A DNA stretch of 64,000 nt from Paraburkholderia translucens (lineage in GTDB: Bacteria > Pseudomonadota > Gammaproteobacteria > Burkholderiales > Burkholderiaceae): positions 1 through 64,000 of the forward strand of contig NZ_JAJITC010000012.1 in the NCBI RefSeq assembly GCF_020881035.1, read 5' to 3'. Position numbers and translations under genes: made by a program. Shown in pieces: positions 24,741 to 32,857 of the stretch; position 1 is the stretch's first letter; each line of letters begins with the position of its first letter. A model generated the notes under the pieces. The model worked only from the letters and a program-made list of their open reading frames with translations, did not search any database and was not told where the DNA came from.

Positions 24741-25625
24741 ATGACGACTGCCCGTCCGATGAGCATCGAGGGCTTTTTCGACCCGGATACGTCCACGATC
24801 AGCTATTTGCTGAGAGACGCTGAGACGCGCGAGTGTGCCCTGATCGACAGTGTGCTGGACTTCGATCCGAAGTCCGGGCGCACCGGCACGGCATGCGCCG
24901 ACAAGCTGATTGCGCGCGTTCGCGAACTGCGTTTGAACGTACGCTGGCTGCTCGAGACGCACGTGCATGCCGATCACCTGTCGGCCGCGCCTTATCTGAA
25001 GGAAAGAGTCGGCGGTCAGATCGCCATTGGCGCGCAGGTGATCCGTGTGCAGGAAGTCTTCGGCAAGCTCTTCAACGCCGGGCTCGATTTCAAGCGGGAC
25101 GGCAAGCAGTTCGACCGTCTGCTCACGGACGGCGACGTGCTGGAAATCGGCGGACTGAGCGTGCGCGCGATGCACACGCCAGGTCACACACCCGCCTGCA
25201 TGACCTATGTGGTCAGCGACGGCCGCGAAACGGCGGCTTTTGTGGGCGACACGTTGTTCATGCCCGACTACGGTACGGCGCGCTGCGACTTTCCCGGCGG
25301 CGATGCGCGCTCGCTTTTTCGCTCGATCAACAAGGTGCTGAGCCTGCCTGCCGAAACGAAACTCTATATGTGCCACGACTATCAGCCAGGCGGGCGTGAA
25401 GTGCAATTCGTCAGCACGGTTGCCGAGCAGCGCGAGCGCAACGTCCATGTTCGTGACGGAACGAGCGAAGAAACATTCGTGGCGATGCGCACCTCGCGCG
25501 ATGCAAAGCTCGGCATGCCTCAACTGATGCTGCCGTCGGTGCAGGTCAATATGCGAGCCGGGCAGATGCCGCAGGCCGAGGACAACGGCATCTCGTACAT
25601 CAAGATTCCGCTGAACGCGCTTTGA
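24741..25625 (+). CDS. pdo: Persulfide dioxygenase (ETHE1-like, metallo-beta-lactamase fold)
   Basis: This 294-residue protein oxidises persulfide (such as glutathione persulfide) to sulfite with O2 at a mononuclear iron. The metal ligands are in LLETHVHADHLSAAPYL, HTPGHTPACMTYV and FVGDTLFMPDYGTAR(C)DFPGG, with MCHDYQPGGREV near residue 213. This is the ETHE1/PDO pattern. I prefer the second ATG (24741), seven bases after GCGAGGAG, over the one at 24735 that abuts it. A sigma-54 promoter precedes it and sqr follows after 41 bases. The product sulfite could leave through the TauE/SafE protein encoded after sqr. Confidence 0.92.
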   Translation: MTTARPMSIEGFFDPDTSTISYLLRDAETRECALIDSVLDFDPKSGRTGTACADKLIARVRELRLNVRWLLETHVHADHLSAAPYLKERVGGQIAIGAQVIRVQEVFGKLFNAGLDFKRDGKQFDRLLTDGDVLEIGGLSVRAMHTPGHTPACMTYVVSDGRETAAFVGDTLFMPDYGTARCDFPGGDARSLFRSINKVLSLPAETKLYMCHDYQPGGREVQFVSTVAEQRERNVHVRDGTSEETFVAMRTSRDAKLGMPQLMLPSVQVNMRAGQMPQAEDNGISYIKIPLNAL

Positions 25626-25666
25626 GTGTCGTCACGCCGGAAGATCAAAAAGTCGAGGAGAAATGC

Positions 25667-27334
25667 ATGGAATTCAGAAGGCTGACGGACGACCTGTCCG
25701 TATCGCCGCAAATTGTAGTCAAGGATCTGGCCGCCATTCGCGCGGCGGGGTATCGCGCCATCATCTGCAACCGCCCCGACGGGGAAGGCCCCGACCAGCC
25801 GACCTTCCTTGAAATCGAGGCGGCCGCTCGCGAGCAGGGTTTGGCGGCCTCGTATCTGCCAGTCGAATCGGGCAAGGTAAGCGACGACGACGCCGCAAAA
25901 TTCGGCGAACTCATGCGCGAGCTCGAAAAGCCCGTGCTTGCCTATTGCCGCACGGGGATGCGTGCCGCTACGCTGTGGGGGCTCTCCGAGGCATCCTCGA
26001 AACCCGCGCCGGAAATTATTGGTGCCGCGCAGGCGGCCGGCTACGAATTGGGTGCGATCACCGCGCGCGTTGCCAACGGCGGCAAGGCGCCGGTGAGAGT
26101 CGCGGCGGCGAGCCACGACATCGTCATCGTCGGCGCGGGTGCCGCAGGCCTCGCCACGGCCGCCAGTCTTCTCGCGCGCGACGCGACGCTCGACATCGCG
26201 GTCATCGACCCCGCCGACACGCACTACTACCAGCCCGGCTGGACGATGGTGGGCGGGGGCGTATTCAGGCCGGAGACGACGGCGCGCGCGATGGCGGCCG
26301 TATTGCCGCGAAACGTTCACTGGATCAAGGCAGGCGTCGCCGCGTTCGAACCCGCCAATCACGCGGTGATTCTCGAAGGATGCCGTGTCGTCCGCTATCG
26401 GAAACTGATAGTGTGCCCCGGACTCAAGCTCGATTGGGGCGCGATTGCCGGTCTTGCGGAAACGCTCGGGCGCCATGGCGTGACGTCCAACTATCGCTAC
26501 GATCTTGCGCCGTATACGTGGCAACTGGTCCGCGAGATGAAGCGCGGCCGCGCCATCTTCACGCAGCCCCCAATGCCGATCAAGTGCGCGGGTGCGCCGC
26601 AAAAGGCCATGTATCTGTCGTCCGATTACTGGCAGCGATCCGGCCGGCTGCAAGACATCGAGGTTCAGATGTTCAACGCGGGCGCCGTTCTATTCGGCGT
26701 GGCCGACTACGTCCCGGCCTTGATGGAGTATGTCGAGCGATACGGCATTGGACTGAACTTCGGCTACAACCTCACGGCGATCGATGGTCCCGCGCGGCTC
26801 GCCACTTTTCGCCGCGTGCTGCAAGACGGCACGGTCGAGTCGGTCACCCGCGACTTCGACATGATCCACGTCGTCCCGCCGCAAAAGGCGCCCGACTTCA
26901 TCCGCGTGAGCCCGCTCGCCGATCAGGCCGGGTGGGTCGACGTCGATCAGACGACGTTACGCCACAAGACTTTCGCCGACGTTTTCGCGCTAGGTGATGT
27001 GATCAATGCGCCGAATGCGAAAACGGCGGCGGCGGCGCGCAAGCAGGCGCCAGTCGTTGCCCACAACCTGCTGGCGAGCATGGGAAGGACGAGCGGGCAA
27101 GCGTCTTACGACGGCTACGGCTCATGCCCGCTCACGGTCGAGCGCGGCAAGATCGTGCTCGCGGAGTTTCTGTATGGGGGCAAGGTCGCACCGTCATTCC
27201 CCTCCTGGCTCATCGATGGGAAACGCCCGTCACGACTGGCATGGCTGCTGAAGGAGCGCATGCTGCCGCCGCTCTATTGGCGTGCGATGCTCAAGGGACG
27301 TGAATGGTTGGCAAAGCCGGAGATCGTCGGCTGA
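25667..27334 (+). CDS. sqr: Rhodanese-like/DUF442 domain fused to sulfide:quinone oxidoreductase
   Basis: This 555-residue protein has two parts. Residues 1-125 form a DUF442/beta-lactamase-hydrolase-like domain with a CRTGMR active loop (C94), similar to rhodanese sulfur carriers. Residues 145-555 form a type II SQR flavoprotein with the FAD motif DIVIVGAGAAGLATAASLL, candidate redox cysteines C250 (IVCPGLKLDWG) and C307 (PIKCAGAPQKAMYLSSDYW), and a C-terminal quinone-site region. SQR oxidises sulfide to sulfane sulfur at the membrane; the fused domain could hand it to a thiol acceptor, a role inferred from fusion. The ATG at 25667 is six bases after GAGGAG. Confidence 0.92.
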   Translation: MEFRRLTDDLSVSPQIVVKDLAAIRAAGYRAIICNRPDGEGPDQPTFLEIEAAAREQGLAASYLPVESGKVSDDDAAKFGELMRELEKPVLAYCRTGMRAATLWGLSEASSKPAPEIIGAAQAAGYELGAITARVANGGKAPVRVAAASHDIVIVGAGAAGLATAASLLARDATLDIAVIDPADTHYYQPGWTMVGGGVFRPETTARAMAAVLPRNVHWIKAGVAAFEPANHAVILEGCRVVRYRKLIVCPGLKLDWGAIAGLAETLGRHGVTSNYRYDLAPYTWQLVREMKRGRAIFTQPPMPIKCAGAPQKAMYLSSDYWQRSGRLQDIEVQMFNAGAVLFGVADYVPALMEYVERYGIGLNFGYNLTAIDGPARLATFRRVLQDGTVESVTRDFDMIHVVPPQKAPDFIRVSPLADQAGWVDVDQTTLRHKTFADVFALGDVINAPNAKTAAAARKQAPVVAHNLLASMGRTSGQASYDGYGSCPLTVERGKIVLAEFLYGGKVAPSFPSWLIDGKRPSRLAWLLKERMLPPLYWRAMLKGREWLAKPEIVG

Positions 27335-27416
27335 GCGCTGCGCAAAGCATCCTGATCGTGCCGTGTAGCGCCGATCACAGCCGGCCTCGCCGGCCATTCC
27401 TCCTGTCGGACAACTC

Positions 27417-28223
27417 ATGCTGACTTCACTGATACTTGGAATTCTCGTTGGCGCCGTATTGGGCCTGACGGGCGCCGGCGGCGGCATCCTTGCCGTTCCC
27501 GCACTCGTCGTGGGAATGGGCTGGCCGATGCAACAGGCGTCGCCCGTCGCGCTGATCGCCGTTGCCGGAAGTGCGGCGATCGGCGCCATCGAGGCTTTGC
27601 GCAGCGGACTCGTGCGCTATCGTGCGGCGTTGCTCATGACGATTGCCGGTGCGCCAGTAACTTCTCTGGGCGCACAGCTCGCTCACAAGCTGCCGCAACG
27701 ATTGCTGGTTGCGCTTTTTGCCGGAGTGATGCTGCTCGTCGCGCTTCGTCTGCTCGCTCAGGCGCTAAGCCAGAAGACAGCGGAGCAAACGATGTCGCCA
27801 TTTTGCGTAGGCCGGATGGATCCACGCACGGGACGTCTCTCGTGGACCTGGACCTCGGGCGCCGCGCTCGCGGGGACCGGCGCGCTGACAGGCTTGATGA
27901 CGGGGCTGCTCGGGGTAGGCGGCGGCTTCGTCATCGTGCCGATGTTGCGCAAGCTCACGAATGTGTCGATGCACGGCATCGTTGCCACTTCGCTGATGGT
28001 CGTCGCCCTCGTCGGCAGCAGCGGCGTCGTCTCGACGATACGGGCCGGCGTGTTGCCGCCGCTAGGGCTAACGGCCCTGTTCAGCCTCGCGACAGCGCTC
28101 GGGATGGTAGCCGGGCGCGGCGCATCGCGTCATCTGTCCGCGCGACATGTGCAGATCGGCTTTGCCGGCATACTTGTCTGCGTTTCGTTGGGAATGGCGG
28201 GGAAAGCCTTGCTCGGCGCCTGA
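27417..28223 (+). CDS. TauE/SafE-family anion exporter (sulfite exporter candidate)
   Basis: This 268-residue membrane protein has about eight hydrophobic helices in two homologous halves, each with the family's glycine-rich motif: LGLTGAGGGILAVPALVVGMGW in the first and TGLLGVGGGFVIVPMLRKLT in the second. TauE/SafE proteins export sulfite, sulfoacetate or related anions. Its position after the persulfide dioxygenase and SQR genes, 82 bases on, suggests it clears sulfite produced by PDO. No second promoter is obvious in the gap. Confidence 0.88.
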   Translation: MLTSLILGILVGAVLGLTGAGGGILAVPALVVGMGWPMQQASPVALIAVAGSAAIGAIEALRSGLVRYRAALLMTIAGAPVTSLGAQLAHKLPQRLLVALFAGVMLLVALRLLAQALSQKTAEQTMSPFCVGRMDPRTGRLSWTWTSGAALAGTGALTGLMTGLLGVGGGFVIVPMLRKLTNVSMHGIVATSLMVVALVGSSGVVSTIRAGVLPPLGLTALFSLATALGMVAGRGASRHLSARHVQIGFAGILVCVSLGMAGKALLGA

Positions 28224-28231
28224 GCACAGCG

Positions 28232-29161
28232 TTAGCCCGCAAGGCGCCGGCGCACCGTTCCCGCCAATCTGTCAAACGGCAACGTGCTGGCTGCCAGCGC
28301 AATAGCCTCGGGAAAATATTCCCTCACGATATCCGTCGACACCTGACCCGGGGGCGCCTCGACCAGCACGTGCGCGCCCATTTCCTGCATCGCCGTCAGC
28401 GCGTCGAACCAGCGCACCGTGTAGCGCATGTTGGTCGCGAGGTCTTCGCGAATCGCCTCGGCCGTATATAACGGACGTCCGCCGCGATTGCCGATATAGA
28501 TGCCGCGCGGTCTTTCAAACGGCAACTCGCGCGAGTAGGCGAGTAGTTCGTCGCTCGCATGCGCGAGCAATTCGCAATGCGAGGGCACGCTGACCGCGAG
28601 CCGAGTGGCCTTGCGTGCGCCGGCCGCGAGCGCGTGTTCGATGAATGCGTCGAGCGCATCGTCCGCGCCGGCCACCACGATCTGGCGCGGCGCATTGACG
28701 TTGCCGATATACACGCGTTGCCGTTGCTGCGCGGCCTGCCGTGCGACGAGCGTTTCCACCTGCTGCTCGCTCAAGCCGGATACAGCTGCGAGACCATAGC
28801 CCGACGGATAAGCGGTTTCCATCAGCTCGGCGCGTCGCCGTACCAATTGCAGCGCGTCGCGAAACGCCACCGCCCCGCAATCGACCGCTGCCGCAAAAGC
28901 GCCGACCGACAGCCCCGCACTGATCTGCGCTGCGAGCCCCTCGTCGGCGAGCGCGCGCGCGATCGCCACCCCCGCGATGGTCAAGCCGAGCTGCACGGCG
29001 ACCGTCGAATCCAACGCGCCGGGTGAGTCGAGCCTCAGCACGTCGATGCCGAGCGTGTCGGCTGCCTCAGCGAGCGTGTCCTGCACCGCGTGGTGCAGCG
29101 GCAACCGATGCAGAAAGCCCTCGCTCTGCGCGCCCTGGCCGGGATAGAGAAGCGCGAGCAT
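28232..29161 (-). CDS. mdcH: Malonate decarboxylase epsilon subunit, malonyl-CoA:ACP transacylase
   Basis: This 309-residue malonyltransferase charges the malonate decarboxylase acyl-carrier subunit with malonate. It has the acyltransferase landmarks LYPGQGAQSEGFLH at the N-terminus, the nucleophile motif SAGLSVGAFAAAV, the active-site RRRAELMETAYPSGYG and VSVPSHCELL with the catalytic His. The start overlaps the mdcG stop by one base (TGATG), and mdcH is the last gene of the minus-strand operon, ending eight bases from the convergent TauE/SafE gene with no obvious hairpin. Confidence 0.92.
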   Translation of the reverse strand: MLALLYPGQGAQSEGFLHRLPLHHAVQDTLAEAADTLGIDVLRLDSPGALDSTVAVQLGLTIAGVAIARALADEGLAAQISAGLSVGAFAAAVDCGAVAFRDALQLVRRRAELMETAYPSGYGLAAVSGLSEQQVETLVARQAAQQRQRVYIGNVNAPRQIVVAGADDALDAFIEHALAAGARKATRLAVSVPSHCELLAHASDELLAYSRELPFERPRGIYIGNRGGRPLYTAEAIREDLATNMRYTVRWFDALTAMQEMGAHVLVEAPPGQVSTDIVREYFPEAIALAASTLPFDRLAGTVRRRLAG

Positions 29162-29859
29162 CAGACGGCGCCATCATGAGCAACGGCAGCCCACGGATCG
29201 GCGATAAACCGGGGACCGCCCGCATGCCGGGCAAGCACATGCGCCTTGCCTGCGGCCCATTCCGCGAGCGCCACGCCGCCCGCGGGCGTTTCGAGTTGCG
29301 CGTCGATGCGTATGCCGACGTGCGCCGCGAGCGTTTGCAACTGCTCGAGTAACGCACGAGCGGCGGCCAATGCGAGCGGCTCGGGGGCGCGGATCAACAG
29401 ATCGAGATCGCTGGCTTCGTTGACGGCCGGCATACGTGTCGCCAGTTCGAATCCCGTGCTGCCCGTAGGACCCCAAACGAATCGCGAGAGCGGACCGCAC
29501 GGATCACGTTGCAGAAAAGCCAGCGCAATGAAGGAGGGCAACGCGTCGCGTCCGGCATCAGGTTGCGTTCGCGCCAACGATTCCGGCGACACGGCACTGA
29601 CGATATCGCCGGCATGCACCCAGGCGCCGTAGCGCTGCGCTCGCTGCGCACCGCGCACGCCGATCGCGACGAACCCATCCGCGGCGAGCGCGCGTCGAAC
29701 GACAGCGTACGGCGCGCGTTCGAATCTGTCGCGAACCCACGCCGGTTCATCGGCGAGCGCGTCCAGTCGTCGCAAGCGCAGCAGATCATGCGGCCGCCAC
29801 CGCGCGTCGCACGACGTGGCGCGCTCGGCAGGGAAGGGGGCGGCCGCGCAGACTCGCAT
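29161..29859 (-). CDS. mdcG: Phosphoribosyl-dephospho-CoA transferase (holo-ACP synthase)
   Basis: This 232-residue protein transfers the 2'-(5''-phosphoribosyl)-3'-dephospho-CoA prosthetic group, made by MdcB, to the delta subunit MdcC. Family landmarks are RPHDLLRLRRLDAL, VRRALAADGFVAIGVRGAQRAQRYGAW, FVWGPTGSTGFELAT and the nucleotidyltransferase-like NEASDLDLLIRAP. I use the ATG at 29859 because it overlaps the mdcE stop as TGATG, the same junction type as mdcG-mdcH. Another ATG at 29874 is possible. Confidence 0.9.
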   Translation of the reverse strand: MRVCAAAPFPAERATSCDARWRPHDLLRLRRLDALADEPAWVRDRFERAPYAVVRRALAADGFVAIGVRGAQRAQRYGAWVHAGDIVSAVSPESLARTQPDAGRDALPSFIALAFLQRDPCGPLSRFVWGPTGSTGFELATRMPAVNEASDLDLLIRAPEPLALAAARALLEQLQTLAAHVGIRIDAQLETPAGGVALAEWAAGKAHVLARHAGGPRFIADPWAAVAHDGAV

Positions 29860-30680
29860 CACACGGCATCCCATTGTTCGGCAAGACGCCGCCGCACCTC
29901 GATCGACGCCGCGCGATTCTGCCGCGCCGCCGCCGATTCCAGCCGCCGCGCGAGCGTACGATCCCCCGCGCGCGCACTGCGAATCTGCTCGGCCAGCACC
30001 GCGCGCACGCGCTCGATCTGTGGCGCGCTTGGCGCATCGGCGTCGATGCCTTCGATCAACTGATCGAGCAGCCCCAGCTTCGCGAACGACGCCATCGAAT
30101 ACGACATCGGCACGATCGTCTCGCCGAGTTCGTCGAGCGCTTCGACCGTGCGGCGCGTGACGCGCGCGGCCGCTTCCTTGCCCATCGCGTGAACCATCGT
30201 GCCGGGCGCGTCGAGCGCGACGATGCGATTCGCCTGATAGCCGTGCGCGAGAAACGCGCCCGACATCGCCGGACCGACGATCAGCGCGATCACCGGATGA
30301 CCCGCGCCGCGCGCGCTCGCATAGGCATCGACGGCAGCCGCGCAGGCGAGGTGAATGCCCAGCATTTCCTCGCGATAGCCGTACGCCTGGCTCTTCACGT
30401 CGACGATCGCGACGATCGGGCGGCGTGCGCGGGCGTCCACGCTCGCATCCGCGTCGATCACGTCGCGCACCGCGCGCGCGAGCTGCCAGCCCTGTTCGAG
30501 CCCGACCACGTTGGTGGTCGCGCGTGGAAAACGGTTCGCGGGATCGGGCACGACCGTGATGAAGCGCGCGGTCTCGCCGCCGAGCGGCGCATCACCGCTC
30601 CAGACCGGCGCCGCGCTCGAGGGTTCACCTGCGAGTGCGTTGAACCACCGCGCACCGCGTGTGAGTGTCGTGTCGTTCAT
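29859..30680 (-). CDS. mdcE: Malonate decarboxylase gamma subunit
   Basis: This 273-residue subunit forms, with MdcD, the decarboxylase (carboxyltransferase-like, crotonase fold) that removes CO2 from malonyl-S-ACP. Landmarks are TTNVVGLEQGWQLARAV, AIVDVKSQAYGYREEMLGIHLACAAAV, LIVGPAMSGAFLAHGYQANRIVALD and MVHAMGKEAAARVT. The start codon at 30680 overlaps the mdcD stop as ATGA. It lies in the order mdcD-mdcE-mdcG as in most proteobacterial mdc operons. Confidence 0.93.
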   Translation of the reverse strand: MNDTTLTRGARWFNALAGEPSSAAPVWSGDAPLGGETARFITVVPDPANRFPRATTNVVGLEQGWQLARAVRDVIDADASVDARARRPIVAIVDVKSQAYGYREEMLGIHLACAAAVDAYASARGAGHPVIALIVGPAMSGAFLAHGYQANRIVALDAPGTMVHAMGKEAAARVTRRTVEALDELGETIVPMSYSMASFAKLGLLDQLIEGIDADAPSAPQIERVRAVLAEQIRSARAGDRTLARRLESAAARQNRAASIEVRRRLAEQWDAV

Positions 30681-31561
30681 GCCTGCCCCCTGTTCGATGC
30701 ATCGCGGCCCGGCGGGTTGTACACATCGCGCACGGTCTCGGGCGTGACGTTCGCCGGGTCGATGCGCGCGAGCCGCTGCAGGAACGTACCGACCTGCTCG
30801 CTGCGATGCGCGGCCGGCACACCCTGTGCGAACGCGGCGTGCACGGCGGCGCGCACCGCATCGGCATCGTCGTCGACGAGCGTGTCGGCGAGCGCGCTCG
30901 CGACGCGCTGCTCGCCGCCGATCAGTTGCCAGACCCGGCGCCGATCGCTCGCATCGAGTTCGTCGATACCGGCTTCCTGCTCGATCACTTCGGGTCCGTT
31001 CATGCCGAGCCGCCCCTGTTTCGTCACGACCAGATACGAGCACAACGCGGCCGCGAGCGACATGCCGCCGAAGCAGCCGACCATGCCCGCGATCACGCCG
31101 ACCACCGGCACATGCCGGCGCAGCGCGACGATCGCCGCCTGAATCTCGGCGATGACCGCGAGCCCGAGGTTCGCTTCCTGCAGGCGCACACCGCCGGTTT
31201 CGAACAATACGACGGGGCGCACGAGCTTGCCGCGCTCACAGTCGCGCAGCGCCATTTCGAGCGCCGCGGCGATCTTGCTGCCCGATACTTCGCCGATGCT
31301 GCCGCCCTGGAACGCCGATTCGATCGCGGCAACCACGGCCGGCTCGCCGCCGATCGTGCCGCGCGCGATCACGCAGCCATCATCGGCCTGGCAGACGATG
31401 CCCTGCATGGGCAGCCACGGCGACTCGATGCGATCGAACGGTCCGAGCAGTTCGCGGAAACTGCCCGCATCGAGGAGCGAGCGGGCGCGCCCGCGCGCGG
31501 GCAGTTCGATGAAGCTCTCGCGCAAGAGCGGCGCGCGATGAACGCTGGCGGTCGTGCTCAT
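30677..31561 (-). CDS. mdcD: Malonate decarboxylase beta subunit
   Basis: This 294-residue protein is the beta (carboxyltransferase-like) subunit. Landmarks are FIELPARGRARSLLDAGSFREL, PVVLFETGGVRLQEANLGL, GVIAGMVGCFGGMSLAAALCSYLVVT and GRLGMNGPEVIEQEAGIDE, which hold the acyl-thioester oxyanion region. The start overlaps mdcC and the end overlaps mdcE, both by four bases. No internal damage is seen. Confidence 0.93.
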   Translation of the reverse strand: MSTTASVHRAPLLRESFIELPARGRARSLLDAGSFRELLGPFDRIESPWLPMQGIVCQADDGCVIARGTIGGEPAVVAAIESAFQGGSIGEVSGSKIAAALEMALRDCERGKLVRPVVLFETGGVRLQEANLGLAVIAEIQAAIVALRRHVPVVGVIAGMVGCFGGMSLAAALCSYLVVTKQGRLGMNGPEVIEQEAGIDELDASDRRRVWQLIGGEQRVASALADTLVDDDADAVRAAVHAAFAQGVPAAHRSEQVGTFLQRLARIDPANVTPETVRDVYNPPGRDASNRGQA

Positions 31562-31881
31562 GCCTCGTCTCCTTCCTCGGCCGCTTCGACCGCTTCGGCG
31601 AGCCGCAACGCCACCACGCCGGGCGTAGCGCCGAAGTCGTTGATCTCGATGTGCGCGGCGCCGTCGTAGCGCGTGAAGAAGCGGTCGAGCACGCTTTTCC
31701 AGATGTGGCTATAGCCGTCGACGCTGGTGCGCACGACCACGTGCGCGGCGAGCGCCGAGCCGCTCGCGGCGGCCGTGGCGGGCGAGAGCAGCACTTCCAG
31801 ATCGCCCGATCCGACCACGCCGACGTGCGCGCGGGTCGTGACGGCGCGTTGCGCCGGATAGTCGAAGGTCAGATGTTCCAT
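31558..31881 (-). CDS. mdcC: Malonate decarboxylase delta subunit (acyl carrier protein)
   Basis: This 107-residue protein is the acyl carrier of the complex. HVGVVGSGDLEVLLSP (residues about 19-34) contains the serine that carries the phosphoribosyl-dephospho-CoA group; HIEINDFGATPGVVALRLAEAVE closes the protein. The start at 31881 lies five bases after the mdcB stop; the reading frame stays open upstream, but that part is antisense-like overlap with mdcB and is not credible. The very acidic C-terminus (EAAEEGDEA) overlaps the start of mdcD. Confidence 0.92.
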   Translation of the reverse strand: MEHLTFDYPAQRAVTTRAHVGVVGSGDLEVLLSPATAAASGSALAAHVVVRTSVDGYSHIWKSVLDRFFTRYDGAAHIEINDFGATPGVVALRLAEAVEAAEEGDEA

Positions 31882-31886
31882 GAGGC

Positions 31887-32855
31887 TCAGCTCCGGCTGG
31901 CGTCGCGATACGCCAGCATGTCGAGAAAAAGAGTGGCGGCTAGCAGATCGGCCGAGCCGCCAGGCGATGCGTTCAGCGACAGCAGTTCGCGTTCGAGCGC
32001 GTCGAGCGCGACGCGGCCCGCGGGTGTCGAACTGCCGCCCGCGTCGAGCACGCGCTGCGCGCCGAGTTGGCCAGCATGCAAGCCGGCGAGGCCCGCGCGA
32101 TGCAGCAGGCAGGTATCGTCGAGCGTGCTCATGATCGCGAGCAGCGCGTCGATGCGCGTGGCGTTTTCGTCGAGCTTGCGTGCGCGCGCCGCGTGCAAGG
32201 CGGGCAGGCCGACGTCGAGCGCGTGCGGAAACCCGTCCTGGGCTTCGCGCCGCGCACCGCCGACCTGATAGCGTTGCCGCGCGCGTTCGCCGTGGCTGTC
32301 GGAAGCAGCGGCGAAGCGGTCCGGGAAGCAGGCGATCTGCGCGGCCAGCGTGCAGACGCGCGAGGCATCCGGATGGTTGGCCGGACCCGACGACGTTTCG
32401 AGCGCCACGCCGGCAACGAGCAAGCCGATGATCCAGATCGCGCCGCGGTGCGCATTGCTGCCGCCCGTCGCGCGCATCATGTCCTGTTCGCCCGCGCGGC
32501 CGATCTGCGCAAGCTCGGCGCGCAGCAGCGCCGATGGCTCGACACGGCGGCGCGCCGTGCGCGCGAGCGCCGCGAAAGTTGGTTCGAGCGCGTGCGCGGA
32601 GCGTCGCATGATCGCGAGATCGAGGTCGCGATGCGCGCCGCTGCCGCGCCGGTCGACGAGCGCGGGCTTCGGCGTGAGCTCGGCTTCGTCGATCAGCGCG
32701 GTGATCGCGTGGCGCGCGAGTTGCGCGTCGGAAAACGGTGGGGCCGCCATTGGCGCGGCCGACAATGGCGCGGCGAGCAATGTCTCGCACGCATCGCGCA
32801 AGACTGATGCAACCGGCGCGTCCGACCGTTCGGGAAGAGCCGCAGCGGACGCCAT
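31887..32855 (-). CDS. mdcB: Triphosphoribosyl-dephospho-CoA synthase
   Basis: This 322-residue enzyme makes the prosthetic-group precursor 2'-(5''-triphosphoribosyl)-3'-dephospho-CoA from ATP and dephospho-CoA. CitG/MdcB landmarks are AELTPKPALVDRRGSGAHRDLDLAIMRRSAHALEP (split here at GSGAH), MMRATGGSNAHRGAIWIIGLLVAG and LDDTCLLHRAGLAGL. The ATG at 32855 comes two bases after the mdcA stop, so translation is probably coupled. Confidence 0.92.
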   Translation of the reverse strand: MASAAALPERSDAPVASVLRDACETLLAAPLSAAPMAAPPFSDAQLARHAITALIDEAELTPKPALVDRRGSGAHRDLDLAIMRRSAHALEPTFAALARTARRRVEPSALLRAELAQIGRAGEQDMMRATGGSNAHRGAIWIIGLLVAGVALETSSGPANHPDASRVCTLAAQIACFPDRFAAASDSHGERARQRYQVGGARREAQDGFPHALDVGLPALHAARARKLDENATRIDALLAIMSTLDDTCLLHRAGLAGLHAGQLGAQRVLDAGGSSTPAGRVALDALERELLSLNASPGGSADLLAATLFLDMLAYRDASRS

Positions 32856-32857
32856 CG

